Of a DNA stretch of 64,000 bases, positions 8,757 through 17,738 are shown piece after piece. Every line of letters starts with the position of its first letter. The first letter of the stretch is position 1. The translations under genes and the position numbers were made by a program. The notes below the pieces were generated by a model, which was not told the DNA's origin, made no database searches, and worked only from the letters and a program-made list of their open reading frames with translations. The stretch is taken from NCBI RefSeq assembly GCF_902832845.1, contig NZ_CADFDB010000002.1, positions 62,001 through 126,000 of the forward strand, read 5' to 3'. The DNA is from Burkholderia metallica. GTDB taxonomy: Bacteria; Pseudomonadota; Gammaproteobacteria; Burkholderiales; Burkholderiaceae.

Positions 8757-8791
8757 TTGTACAGAGTAAAACGCTGGTTTACCACGTAAAA
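8757..8791. promoter_or_regulatory. Operator pair, IclR-proximal
   Basis: Two copies of the same dyad: TTGTAC-AGA-GTAAAA at 8757-8771 and GTTTAC-CAC-GTAAAA at 8777-8791. They are 20 bp apart, so on the same face of the helix. A further GTTTACC/GGTAAAC repeat spans 8777-8799. Likely autoregulatory sites of the IclR protein. Confidence 0.55.
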
Positions 8792-8835
8792 GGGTAAACG
8801 CCAGTGCCATGACGTATGTCCTCTGGTTATAGTGA

Positions 8836-8872
8836 TTTCACCACGTACACCATCGTTGTACACAGTACAACG
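8836..8872. promoter_or_regulatory. Operator pair upstream of aldolase/dehydrogenase operon
   Basis: TTTCAC-CAC-GTACAC at 8836-8850 and the perfect palindrome CGTTGTACACAGTACAACG at 8854-8872 (8-bp arms, 3-bp centre). The cores are 21 bp apart, mirroring the pair near the IclR gene. The palindrome ends 19 bp before ATG 8892, so a bound protein would block initiation or act from near the start site. Confidence 0.6.
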
Positions 8873-8891
8873 ACCAACCCAAGGTCGAATC

Positions 8892-9590
8892 ATGAGCCAG
8901 CCATCCGTCAGCCCTTCTCCGATCAATCGCGACATAGAACGCGTGTCTCCCGAACTCGTCCAGGCCGCCGCGCGCTTTCAAGCCGCGATCCTGGCCGATG
9001 TCGCCGGCCGCCGCGGCACGGTGCATGGCCGCGTGCGGCCGCTGTCGCCGAAGATGAAGGTCGCCGGCCCCGCAGTCACGGTCGAAGTCCGTGTGGGCGA
9101 CAACCTGGCGATCCATGCGGCGCTTGCCGTCGCGAAGCCGGGCGACGTCGTCGTGGTCGACGGCAAGGGCGACATCTCGTGCGCGCTGCTCGGCGAAATC
9201 ATGGCGACGCAGGCGAAGGCGAGCGGTATCGCCGGCATCGTTATCGACGGCGCGGTGCGCGACGCACACGAACTGGCCAACGGCGACTATCCGGTCTTCT
9301 CGGCCGGCCTCAATCCGTGCGGCCCGACCAAAAGCGTGGCAGGGCGCGTGAATGCGCCGATCTCGCTGGGCGGCACCGCGGTCAATCCGGGCGACCTGGT
9401 GGTCGGCGACACCGACGGCGTCGTCGTCATTCCGCGCGCCGACGTCGCGCGCATCGTCGAGCTTGCGCAGAAAAAACTCGACGCCGAAACCGCGCGTATC
9501 GCCGCGATCCACAAGGGCGACGTTCGTCCGGGCTGGATCGAGAAGGAACTGCGCGCAGTGGGGATGCTGGCCGAAGGCGAGGCACTCTGA
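8892..9590 (+). CDS. RraA-family / HMG-CHA-aldolase-like protein 4
   Basis: 232 residues. The Arg-Asp pair is R123-D124 in IVIDGAVRDAHEL, the same numbers as the catalytic pair reported for the Pseudomonas putida HMG/CHA aldolase. GEIMATQA precedes it (the usual Trp of WGE is Leu), and GDTDGVVVIP follows. Expected activity is pyruvate-releasing cleavage of a 4-hydroxy-2-oxo dicarboxylate. ATG 8892 begins the operon; its stop TGA shares one base with the next start (TGATG), so the dehydrogenase is coupled. Fourth member of this family within 6 kb. Confidence 0.9.
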   Translation: MSQPSVSPSPINRDIERVSPELVQAAARFQAAILADVAGRRGTVHGRVRPLSPKMKVAGPAVTVEVRVGDNLAIHAALAVAKPGDVVVVDGKGDISCALLGEIMATQAKASGIAGIVIDGAVRDAHELANGDYPVFSAGLNPCGPTKSVAGRVNAPISLGGTAVNPGDLVVGDTDGVVVIPRADVARIVELAQKKLDAETARIAAIHKGDVRPGWIEKELRAVGMLAEGEAL

Positions 9591-10537
9591 TGCAGGCCGG
9601 TTCGCATAAACCCGTCATTCTCGTGACCGCCGCCGACCTCGCGCCGCAAGCGCTCGACATGCTTGCGCAGTTCGACGTCGTGTTCGCCGGCAGGCAACCG
9701 ACCGAAGACGACATCGCGGCGCTCTGCACCCAGCACAAGCCGGTCGCGATCATCGTCCGGTACGGCAAGATCAACGCACGCATCATGGACGCCGCCGAAA
9801 ACCTGCAGGTGATTTCGAAGCACGGCAGCGGCATCGACGTGATCGATCAGGACGCTGCCGCCGCGCGCGGCATCGCGGTGCGCGCCGCGGTCGGCGCGAA
9901 TGCGGCCGCCGTCGCCGAGCACGCATGGGCGCTGCTGCTCGCCTGTGCGAAGTCGGTTCCGCAGCTCGATATCCGCATGCGCGAAGGCCATTGGGACAAG
10001 TCGACGCACAAGTCGGTCGAACTCGACGGACGCACGCTCGGCCTCGTCGGACTCGGCGCGATCGGCCGGCGCGTGGCCGCGATCGGCACGGCGTTCGGCA
10101 TGAAGGTACTCGCGTTCGATCCGTTCGCGAAGGAAGCGCCTGCCGGTGTGAAGCGGGTGCCGCTCGACACGCTGTACGCGGAGTCGGACTTCGTGTCGCT
10201 GCATTGTCCGTTGACGGCCGACAACCGCCGGATGCTCAACCGCGACACGCTCGCGCATTTCAGGCGCGGCGCGATTCTCGTCAATACCGCACGCGGCGGG
10301 TTGATCGACGAAGCCGCGCTCGCCGACGCGCTGGCGAGCGGCCAGTTGCGCGCGGCCGGGCTCGACAGCTTCGACGTCGAGCCGATGACGGCGCCGCACC
10401 CGTTCCAGCAGATCCCCAACGTGATTCTGTCTCCGCATATCGGCGGCGTGAGCGATGCCGCGTACGTGAACATGGGGAAGGGCGCCGCCGCCAACATTCT
10501 CGCGGCGCTCGACGAACGCGCGCACAGCGCGGCCTGA
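9590..10537 (+). CDS. D-isomer-specific 2-hydroxyacid dehydrogenase
   Basis: 315 residues of the NAD(P)-dependent D-2-hydroxyacid dehydrogenase family. Seen: the Rossmann motif GLGAIG at 154-159, catalytic R235 (NTARGGLID), E264 (DSFDVEP) and H283 (SPHIGG). It would interconvert a 2-oxo acid and a D-2-hydroxy acid. Its start overlaps the aldolase stop, so both probably act on neighbouring 2-oxo/2-hydroxy acids, for example oxidising a hydroxy acid before cleavage or reducing a cleavage product. Confidence 0.93.
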   Translation: MQAGSHKPVILVTAADLAPQALDMLAQFDVVFAGRQPTEDDIAALCTQHKPVAIIVRYGKINARIMDAAENLQVISKHGSGIDVIDQDAAAARGIAVRAAVGANAAAVAEHAWALLLACAKSVPQLDIRMREGHWDKSTHKSVELDGRTLGLVGLGAIGRRVAAIGTAFGMKVLAFDPFAKEAPAGVKRVPLDTLYAESDFVSLHCPLTADNRRMLNRDTLAHFRRGAILVNTARGGLIDEAALADALASGQLRAAGLDSFDVEPMTAPHPFQQIPNVILSPHIGGVSDAAYVNMGKGAAANILAALDERAHSAA

Positions 10538-10558
10538 ACCCCGAACATCGAGGTACGC

Positions 10559-11488
10559 ATGTTTTATCTGACGAGTCCCGAAGTGCGCGAAGCCGACCTG
10601 TTCACGCGCATGCCGGAGAAGTTTCGCAAGCCGGATGTCCGCACGGAATGGGCGCGCGCGAACCGCGGCGGCATGGTTACGGATTCCTTTCTCGAAGGGC
10701 CGGTGTGGGATCCGGACGGCTATCTGTTCGTGACCGACATTCCGCACGGGCGCATCTTCCGCATTTCGCCGTCGGGCGACTGGGATCTCGTCGTCGAATA
10801 CGACGGCGAACCCAACGGGATGAAGCGCTTCGACGCATCGCACCTGATCATCACCGACTACCGGAACGGCCTGATGCTGCTCGATATCGAGCGCGGTGAA
10901 ATTCGTCCGTATCTCGAGCGCCGCAACACCGAGCGCTTCAAGGGCGTGAACGACCTGACGTTCGACTCGGCCGGCAACATCTACTTCACCGACCAGGGGC
11001 AGACCGGGCTGCACGATCCGACGGGCCGCGTGTATCGGCTGTCGCCCGACGGCAAGCTCGACATGCTGCTTGGCACCTGCCCGAGCCCGAACGGGCTCGT
11101 CCTGTCGCGCGACGAGAAGGTGCTGTTCGTCGCGATGACGCGCGGCAATGCCGTGTGGCGCATGCCGCTGCAGGCCGACGGGTCGGTCACCAAGGTCAGC
11201 CAGTTCTTCACGTCCTACGGACCGAGCGGCCCCGACGGCCTCACCGTCGATCTCGAAGGCCGCCTGTTCGTCGCGAATCCGGGGCTCGGCCGCGTGTGGG
11301 TGCTCAATCACTGCGCGGAGCCCGTCGAGATCCTGACCGGACCGAAAGGGGCGTCGCTCACGAGCGTGTGCTTCGGCGGCCCGGACATGAAGACGCTTTT
11401 CATCACCGAATCGACGTCCGGTTCGGTCCTGAAAGCGGAGATGGCCATTGCCGGTCCGCTGCCGAAACAGGCCGCGAAGAAGGACTGA
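10559..11488 (+). CDS. SMP-30/gluconolactonase-family lactonase
   Basis: 309 residues with the six-bladed SMP-30 propeller signatures. Likely metal ligands are E in LEGPVWDPDG, N in FKGVNDLTFD, N in CPSPNGL and D in SGPDGLTVD. The enzyme family hydrolyses sugar-acid lactones (glucono-, xylono-, fucono-lactone). GAGG precedes the ATG. No signal peptide, so cytoplasmic. With an aldolase, a dehydrogenase and sugar-acid-type carriers it suggests lactone opening in a sugar-acid-like or aromatic ring-cleavage pathway. Confidence 0.92.
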   Translation: MFYLTSPEVREADLFTRMPEKFRKPDVRTEWARANRGGMVTDSFLEGPVWDPDGYLFVTDIPHGRIFRISPSGDWDLVVEYDGEPNGMKRFDASHLIITDYRNGLMLLDIERGEIRPYLERRNTERFKGVNDLTFDSAGNIYFTDQGQTGLHDPTGRVYRLSPDGKLDMLLGTCPSPNGLVLSRDEKVLFVAMTRGNAVWRMPLQADGSVTKVSQFFTSYGPSGPDGLTVDLEGRLFVANPGLGRVWVLNHCAEPVEILTGPKGASLTSVCFGGPDMKTLFITESTSGSVLKAEMAIAGPLPKQAAKKD

Positions 11489-11579
11489 GACCCACGAGCC
11501 GAACCGGGAAGCCGCTCGCCGGCTTCCCGCCCGCCTGCCGATAGATCGCGCCGCCAGCCGCGCGACGAAGGAGACAAGC

Positions 11580-12959
11580 ATGACCATTTCGCACGCGCTG
11601 CATGCCGGCGACGACGCACCGCGCGCCGACGCGCCAAGCGCGGAGCGCCTGGCCGGCGACGATTACGCGGCCAGCGAGCGCACGCTCGCCAAGGCGTTCC
11701 GGCGCATTCTGCCGTTCATCTTCGCCTGCTACGTGATCAGCTATCTCGACAGAACCAACGTCGGTTTTGCCGCGCTCACGATGAACAAGGATCTCGGTCT
11801 CACGGCCGAGCAGTTCGGTTTGGGCGCCGGCCTCTTCTTCATCGGCTACTTCCTGTTCGAGATCCCGAGCAACCTGATCATGCAGAAGGTCGGGGCGCGC
11901 GTGTGGATCGCGAGAATCATGATCACGTGGGGCCTGTTCTCGATGGCGACGGCGTTCGTCGTCGGGCCGAAGAGCTTTGCGGCTGCGCGTTTTATGCTCG
12001 GGCTCGCCGAGGCGGGGTTCACGCCCGGCATCTACCTGTATTTCACGCACTGGTTTCCCGGCAAGTGGCGGGCGAAGGTGACGGCCGCCTTCCTCGTCGG
12101 CATTCCCGTCGCGAACATGATCGGCTCGCCGATTTCCGGTGCGCTGCTCGAATTCGGCGGCCTGCATGGGCTGCGCAGCTGGCAGTGGCTGCTGCTGATC
12201 GAAGGCATCCCTGCGGTGCTGCTCGGCATCGCGTGCCTGTTCGTGCTGGCCGACCGTCCCGAGAAAGCTGCATGGCTCAGTGACGAAGAGAAGGCATCGC
12301 TCGCGAAGCGACTTGCGTTCGAGCAGCGCGACATCGGTGCGAAGCACGGCAGCAACCTGCGCGACGCGATGACGAACTGGCGCGTGTTCGTGCTCGCGTT
12401 CGTCAACTTCTGCGGGATCGTCGGCTCGCTTGGCGTCGGCTTGTGGATGCCGCAGATCATCAAGCAGTTCGGCGTCGAACACGCGGTGGTCGGCTGGCTG
12501 ACGGCCATTCCGTATGCGATCGGCGCCGTCGCGATGCTCTGGTGGGCGCGTCTCGCCAATCGCGCGGCCAACCGCATTCCGTACGTCGCCGGTGCGCTGG
12601 CCATCGCCGCCGTCGCGTTGTGCGCGAGCGCCTTCATTCATGCGCCGGCTTTCAAGCTGATCGCACTGTGCGTCACGGTGAGCGGGGTCCTCGCGTTCCA
12701 GGCGACGTACTGGGCGATTCCGTCCGGATTCCTCACCGGCCGGGCCGCCGCGGGCGGACTCGCGCTGATCGTGTCGGTCGGCAATCTCGGCGGCTTCGTC
12801 GGGCCGTCGATGATCGGTGCGCTCAAGCAATTTTCCGGCGGCTTCACCGCGCCGCTCATCGCCGTGTCGAGTGTGCTGCTGCTCGGCGCGTTGACCATCG
12901 CGTGGCTCGGCGATCCGGGCTCGGGCGCCGGCGAAGCGCCTGCCGCCCGCGAGCCATGA
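11580..12959 (+). CDS. MFS transporter, anion:cation symporter type
   Basis: 459 residues, twelve predicted membrane segments. FIFACYVISYLDRTNVGFAA and the EIPSNLIMQKVGARVWIAR loop are typical of the ACS family (tartrate, glucarate, phthalate and hydroxyphenylacetate carriers). I chose ATG 11580 with GAAGGAGA upstream; the longer frame to 11448 is out of context. The 40-residue N-terminal tail is cytosolic and acidic. It probably imports the anionic substrate of this operon. A second ACS-type carrier is encoded at 17739. Confidence 0.93.
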   Translation: MTISHALHAGDDAPRADAPSAERLAGDDYAASERTLAKAFRRILPFIFACYVISYLDRTNVGFAALTMNKDLGLTAEQFGLGAGLFFIGYFLFEIPSNLIMQKVGARVWIARIMITWGLFSMATAFVVGPKSFAAARFMLGLAEAGFTPGIYLYFTHWFPGKWRAKVTAAFLVGIPVANMIGSPISGALLEFGGLHGLRSWQWLLLIEGIPAVLLGIACLFVLADRPEKAAWLSDEEKASLAKRLAFEQRDIGAKHGSNLRDAMTNWRVFVLAFVNFCGIVGSLGVGLWMPQIIKQFGVEHAVVGWLTAIPYAIGAVAMLWWARLANRAANRIPYVAGALAIAAVALCASAFIHAPAFKLIALCVTVSGVLAFQATYWAIPSGFLTGRAAAGGLALIVSVGNLGGFVGPSMIGALKQFSGGFTAPLIAVSSVLLLGALTIAWLGDPGSGAGEAPAAREP

Positions 12960-13006
12960 ATTTTCGTTCGTCGGATCCACCCACAAAAAAACAGTTTGGA
13001 GACTCC

Positions 13007-14158
13007 ATGTTGTCGAATCAGGCCCGCCAGAATGCCCTCCCGTCATCCCGTTTCGTGCTGGGCGCCGTCACCGTCGCGAGCGCGACCTTGTGGTGCGGTG
13101 CCGCGCATGCGCAAAGCAGCGTCACGCTGTACGGCATCGTCGACGTCGGCATCGAGCACATCAACAACACGAGTACCGGCGGCGCGCAGACGCGCGAAGC
13201 GTCGGGCAACCTGTCCGGTTCGCGCTGGGGACTGAAGGGCGTCGAGGATCTCGGCGGCGGCATGAAGGCCATTTTCCAGCTGGAGAGCGGCTTCAACGTC
13301 AATGACGGCACGACTGCGCAGTCGACGAAAGGCCTCGGTTCGAACGCCGCCACGACGTCGCGAATTTTCGGGCGGCAGGCGTGGGTCGGGCTGTCGTACC
13401 GAGGTCAGCAACTGACGTTCGGCCGCCAGAACTCGCTCTTCTACGAACAGGCCGTGGCCTTCGACCCGATGGGCGCGTCGTCGCGATACTCGGTGCTGTC
13501 GCTCGACTACGCGGCGGCCGCGCGGATCGACAATTCGGCGAAGTACACCGGCGTGTTCGGTCCGCTGACGGCGCAGGCCATGTATAGCACCCGCTACGAC
13601 ACCGGATACGGCGCCGAGGTGCCGGGCGCGCAACTCACCGGCCGCTTCTTCAGCGGGGCGTTGAGTTTCGCGCAAGGGCCGCTCGCCGCGAGCGTGTCGT
13701 ACGAGCAGCGCAACAGCAACACCGTCGCGACGAACACGGGCACCGAGCGACGCGCCACGGCCGCCGCGTCGTATGCGATCGGACCGGTGAAGGGATTCGC
13801 CGGTTATCGCTACCTGCGTGCGTCGAACGCGTTCCTGCCGGCGAATCCGATCCGTGTCGGTAACGGCGCCGAAGCCAGCGCGGCGAACCTGTACTGGGCC
13901 GGCGCGCAATACACGGTGTCGCCGGCGTTCGTGGTCACGGCAACGGCTTATTACCAGGACGTGCATTCGACCAATGCCGATCCATGGCTTGCCGTGCTCT
14001 GTGCGGACTATCTGCTGTCGAAGCGCACCGATATCTACGCGACGGCGGCTTTCGCGCGCAACAAGGGCGGCTCCGCGCTGGGCGTGAACGGCTACGGCAC
14101 GGTCGCACCCGATCACAACCAGACGGGCGTGGTGATCGGCATGCGCCAGAAGTTCTGA
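13007..14158 (+). CDS. General (OmpC-like) porin
   Basis: 383 residues. A signal peptide ends at AAHA-QSSVTLYG, the typical N-terminus of the Gram-negative porin_4 family, and the chain ends with the outer-membrane C-terminal Phe (MRQKF). GGAG precedes the ATG. It forms a trimeric beta-barrel for small hydrophilic solutes. It sits inside the IclR-linked operon between a carrier and an amidohydrolase, so it probably serves uptake of the same substrate. Confidence 0.93.
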   Translation: MLSNQARQNALPSSRFVLGAVTVASATLWCGAAHAQSSVTLYGIVDVGIEHINNTSTGGAQTREASGNLSGSRWGLKGVEDLGGGMKAIFQLESGFNVNDGTTAQSTKGLGSNAATTSRIFGRQAWVGLSYRGQQLTFGRQNSLFYEQAVAFDPMGASSRYSVLSLDYAAAARIDNSAKYTGVFGPLTAQAMYSTRYDTGYGAEVPGAQLTGRFFSGALSFAQGPLAASVSYEQRNSNTVATNTGTERRATAAASYAIGPVKGFAGYRYLRASNAFLPANPIRVGNGAEASAANLYWAGAQYTVSPAFVVTATAYYQDVHSTNADPWLAVLCADYLLSKRTDIYATAAFARNKGGSALGVNGYGTVAPDHNQTGVVIGMRQKF

Positions 14159-14168
14159 GGCGAGTGCG

Positions 14169-15215
14169 ATGCAGACCGTTCATGCGCCCCATCTGCCCGT
14201 CAGGCCCGAGTGGCTCGCATTGCGCGACGAGCCCGTGCTCGAACCCGAGCTGGCCATCGTCGACGCCCACCATCACCTGTGGGACCGCCAGACCGGGCGC
14301 TATCTCGCGGACGAGTTCGGCGCGGACGTGCATAGCGGCCATCGGGTCGTGTCGACGGTCTACGTGCAGTGTCGATCGATGTTGCGCGCAAGCGGGCCCG
14401 ACGCGTTCAAGCCGGTCGGCGAAGTGCAATTCGCGAGCGGCATCGCCGCGATGTTCGACAGCGGCGCGTACGGCCCCGCGCGATGCTGCGAGGCCATCGT
14501 CGGCGGCGCCGATCTGTCGCTCGGCGCGGAACTCGACGCGGTGCTCGACACGATGCTGCAGGTGTCCGGCGGGCGATTGCGCGGAATCCGCAATCCGCTC
14601 GCGTGGCATGCGAGCCCCGACGTGCGATCGAGCCCGGTGACGCCGCCGCGCGACCGGATGTCGGATCCGGCTTTCCGGCGGGGCGTGACGACGCTCGGCC
14701 GTTACGGGCTGTCGCTGGACGCGTGGGTCTATCACACGCAGCTCGACGACCTGTACGAACTCGCGCGCGCATGCGAGCACGTCATCGTCGTCATCGACCA
14801 TTTCGGCGGCCCGGTCGGCGTGGGTCCGCACGCCGGCCGGCGTGCCGAAGTGCATGCGCAATGGAAGCGGCAACTCGAGCGTCTCGCCGCGCTGCCGAAC
14901 ACGCGCATGAAGCTCGGCGGCGCGGGCATGACCGTGTTCGGTTTCGACTTCGCCGCGCGCGCGCTGCCGCCGTCGTCGCAGGAACTGGCCGCGGCGTGGC
15001 AGCCCTGTTTCGACACCTGCGTCGAACTTTTCGGCGTCGATCGCTGCATGTTCGAGAGCAACTTCCCCGTTGACAAGGGGATGTTCGGCTATCGCGTGCT
15101 GTGGAACGCCTTCAAACGACTTGCGTCCGCGATGTCGGCCGATGAAAAGGCCGCGCTGTTCAGCCGCACGGCCGCATCGACGTATCGCATCGCGATTCCC
15201 GGAGACAACCCATGA
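14169..15215 (+). CDS. Amidohydrolase family 2 (TIM barrel) hydrolase
   Basis: 348 residues. The HxH metal motif is in IVDAHHHLWD (H34 and H36), with later conserved VVIDHFGG and FESNFPVDKG (catalytic Asp). This clan (COG3618) includes L-fuconolactone, L-rhamnonolactone and 2-pyrone-4,6-dicarboxylate lactonases. It begins 10 bp after the porin and overlaps the next MFS gene by 4 bp. A lactonase role fits the neighbouring SMP-30 protein, but the substrate cannot be read from sequence. Confidence 0.9.
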   Translation: MQTVHAPHLPVRPEWLALRDEPVLEPELAIVDAHHHLWDRQTGRYLADEFGADVHSGHRVVSTVYVQCRSMLRASGPDAFKPVGEVQFASGIAAMFDSGAYGPARCCEAIVGGADLSLGAELDAVLDTMLQVSGGRLRGIRNPLAWHASPDVRSSPVTPPRDRMSDPAFRRGVTTLGRYGLSLDAWVYHTQLDDLYELARACEHVIVVIDHFGGPVGVGPHAGRRAEVHAQWKRQLERLAALPNTRMKLGGAGMTVFGFDFAARALPPSSQELAAAWQPCFDTCVELFGVDRCMFESNFPVDKGMFGYRVLWNAFKRLASAMSADEKAALFSRTAASTYRIAIPGDNP

Positions 15216-16492
15216 AGACGAGTGCAACCGTAGCGACGCAGGAGAGGGCGTCCGCGGCCGCGGAAAAAGCGCTCACGCGCGTGACCGGTATCGAGTGGCG
15301 TTCGCTGTCGCTCGCGGGGCTCGGCTGGACGTTCGAGAGCTACGATTCGTTCCTGCTTTCGCTGCTGCTGCCGACGCTCGCGCTGCAGTTCGGATTGAGC
15401 AAGGCGCAGCTCGGCATTTTCACGAGCGTAACGGCGGCCGGCCAGATCGTCGGCGGCATTCTGTTCGGCTTCGTGTCGGACCGGATCGGGCGCGTGCGCA
15501 CCGCGCTGCTGTGCGTCGGCATCTACTCGCTGTTCTCCGGCCTGATCGCGTTTGCGCCCGACGCGCACTGGTTTGCCGCGCTGCGCTTTTTCGGCGCGCT
15601 CGGCATGGGCGGAACCTGGACCGCCGGCGCGGCGCTCATCGCGGAGACCTGGCATCCGAGCCGGCGCGGCAAGGGTGGCGCGCTGATGCAGATGGGCTTG
15701 CCGATCGGCGCGATTCTCGCGATCGCGATCTCGGGCATCGTCGGTGCCGCGCATGGCGGATTGGCCGGCGACAGCTGGCGTCTGCTGTTCCTGATCGGTG
15801 CGTCGCCGTTCTTCATTCTGTTCTGGGTCGCGCGCAAGACGCCGGAATCGCCGATCTGGCTCGAACGCAGGCACGCGAAATCGCAGGCGCGCAAGCTCGA
15901 CAACGCAAGTCACGAGAAGCTGAACGTGCGCGGCCTGCTCACCGCCTTCTGCTTCATCTTCTTTCTGCAGTACCTCTACTGGGGCGTATTCACGTGGACG
16001 CCGACGTTCCTCGTCACGGTGAAGCACCTCGACTTCGTGCATAGCCTGAAGTTCGTGCTGGCGCTCCAGTTCGGCGCGATCGCCGGGTTCCTGCTGTTCT
16101 CGGCATGGGTCGACCGGCTCGGTCGGCGGCCGATGTTTCTGGCGTACCTGCTGGTCGGCGCGATGGCCGTCGGCGTGTACATCGTGTCGGCGAATCCGTT
16201 GCTGCTGATGGCCGCGATCTTTCTGACCGGGTTCAGCGTGAACGGCATCTTCGCGGGTGCCGGCCCGTTCCTCGCGGAGATCATCGGCAATACCGCATCG
16301 CGCGGGTTCTTCATGGGCCTCGCGTACAACGGCGGCCGGCTCGGCGGCTTCATCGCGCCGCTGGTCATCGGTGCGCTGGCGTCGACGCCGGACGGCTTCG
16401 TGCTCGGACTCGCGACGACGATCGTGGCGTTCGTCGCCGCGGCCGCTGTCGTGCTGTTCGCGCCCGAAACGCGCGGAAAGGCGCTGTCATGA
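15212..16492 (+). CDS. MFS transporter, aromatic-acid/sialate-like
   Basis: 426 residues with twelve membrane segments and the MFS motif A repeats GFVSDRIGRV and SAWVDRLGRRPM. The N-terminal region (WTFESYDSFLLSLLLP) resembles proton-symporting sialate and aromatic-acid carriers. It is translationally coupled to the amidohydrolase before it and the next MFS gene after it (4-bp ATGA overlaps at both ends). A second import route for the operon substrate is the simplest reading. Confidence 0.92.
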   Translation: MKTSATVATQERASAAAEKALTRVTGIEWRSLSLAGLGWTFESYDSFLLSLLLPTLALQFGLSKAQLGIFTSVTAAGQIVGGILFGFVSDRIGRVRTALLCVGIYSLFSGLIAFAPDAHWFAALRFFGALGMGGTWTAGAALIAETWHPSRRGKGGALMQMGLPIGAILAIAISGIVGAAHGGLAGDSWRLLFLIGASPFFILFWVARKTPESPIWLERRHAKSQARKLDNASHEKLNVRGLLTAFCFIFFLQYLYWGVFTWTPTFLVTVKHLDFVHSLKFVLALQFGAIAGFLLFSAWVDRLGRRPMFLAYLLVGAMAVGVYIVSANPLLLMAAIFLTGFSVNGIFAGAGPFLAEIIGNTASRGFFMGLAYNGGRLGGFIAPLVIGALASTPDGFVLGLATTIVAFVAAAAVVLFAPETRGKALS

Positions 16493-17727
16493 GCGTGGCA
16501 ACTGAAGCAGGGTGGGTGAGCCGGCTGTTTCCCGCGCTGTCGGAAGCATCGCTGCGGCGCTACCTGAGCGGACAGGTCGCGTCGGTGCTCGGCAGCTGGA
16601 CGCAGAACGTCACGCTCAATCTGCTGATCTATCACCTGTCCGGCTCGGGCGCGATCCTCGCGCTGCTCAACTTCCTGCTGTACGGGCCGCAACTGATCGT
16701 CGCGCCGGTGGCGGGCTCCCGCATCGGCTCGGCCAACGCGCGCCGCGTGACGCTATGCGTGCTGACGACGTCGCTGCTGCTGACGGGCAGCCTCTTCACG
16801 TTGTCGCTGCTCGGCCTGCTCGGCGTGAAGCTGATCCTCGCGCATGCGCTGGCGATCGGCGTGTCGAGCGCGGTCGAAACGCCCGCGCGGCAGGTGCTGC
16901 TTCTGACGAGCCTCCAGGATGCGACGCACACCTCCAACGCGGTCGCGATGAACACGATGGTCTACAACGTCGGGCGCATGGTCGGCCCGACCATCGCCGG
17001 CTTCGTCTATCCGACGCTCGGGCCCAGGACGTCGTTTGCGATCTATGCGCTCGCGCTGTGCTTCATGGCGGCGTGCGTGCGGTCGATCCGGACCGCGTCG
17101 GCGAACCGCCCGTCGCGCGCGGAGAGCGGCCTGCGCGACGCGGTCGGCTACGTGATGTCCGATGCGTTCTCGGCCCGCTATCTGCCGATTCTCGCGTGCA
17201 TCGGCCTGTTCGCCGGCAGCTACCAGACGCTCGTGCCGCTGCTCGCGGACCAGGGCTTTCACGACGCGGCGCACTTTACCGGCGTGTTCTTCGCGTGCGC
17301 CGGCGCCGGCTCGTTGAGTGCGGCGGTGCTGCTGTCGTCGGCGTTCGGGCCGCGCGCGTCGCACCGGTTCATCGCATACGCGCCGTGGACCGCGGTCGGC
17401 GCGCTGGCCGTGCTGGCCGCGACGACCGGTGCGGCGGGATCGATTCCCGCGTTCTATGCACTCGGCTTCAGCCTCACGTTCGCGGCCACGTCGACGAACG
17501 CGACCATTCAGCGCCAGTGTCCGGAACACGTGCGCGGCGGGCTCGTCGGGATGTACGGCATGGCCTACAACGGCACGATGCCGTTCGGTTACCTGCTCGT
17601 CGGAAGCGCATCGGAGGCGCTCGGCGTGCGACACACCTTCGCCGCCATGGCGTCCGTGCTCGCGTGCGGCGTCGTTGCGGTTATCGCATGGCAACGGTTC
17701 ACAGGAACGCGCTCAGGCGCACAATAA
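16489..17727 (+). CDS. MFS transporter, TMS5/EntS-like (possible exporter)
   Basis: 412 residues. The N-terminus (YLSGQVASVLGSWTQNV) and the NTMVYNVGRMVGPTIAGF segment are typical of the TMS5/DUF894 branch, which includes the enterobactin exporter EntS. It differs from the operon's other MFS proteins and may export an intermediate or toxic product. The start overlaps the preceding stop by 4 bp. Confidence 0.9.
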   Translation: MSVATEAGWVSRLFPALSEASLRRYLSGQVASVLGSWTQNVTLNLLIYHLSGSGAILALLNFLLYGPQLIVAPVAGSRIGSANARRVTLCVLTTSLLLTGSLFTLSLLGLLGVKLILAHALAIGVSSAVETPARQVLLLTSLQDATHTSNAVAMNTMVYNVGRMVGPTIAGFVYPTLGPRTSFAIYALALCFMAACVRSIRTASANRPSRAESGLRDAVGYVMSDAFSARYLPILACIGLFAGSYQTLVPLLADQGFHDAAHFTGVFFACAGAGSLSAAVLLSSAFGPRASHRFIAYAPWTAVGALAVLAATTGAAGSIPAFYALGFSLTFAATSTNATIQRQCPEHVRGGLVGMYGMAYNGTMPFGYLLVGSASEALGVRHTFAAMASVLACGVVAVIAWQRFTGTRSGAQ

Positions 17728-17738
17728 ACGGAGACAAC

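Noticed and set aside
9287-11587. 766-codon minus-strand ORF opposite the dehydrogenase and lactonase genes
   Set aside because: Antisense shadow caused by codon bias; the plus-strand genes have complete catalytic motifs.
16512-17738. Extension of the 17739 MFS gene upstream into the previous MFS gene
   Set aside because: The TMS5-type carrier is complete in another frame there; GGAGA precedes ATG 17739.
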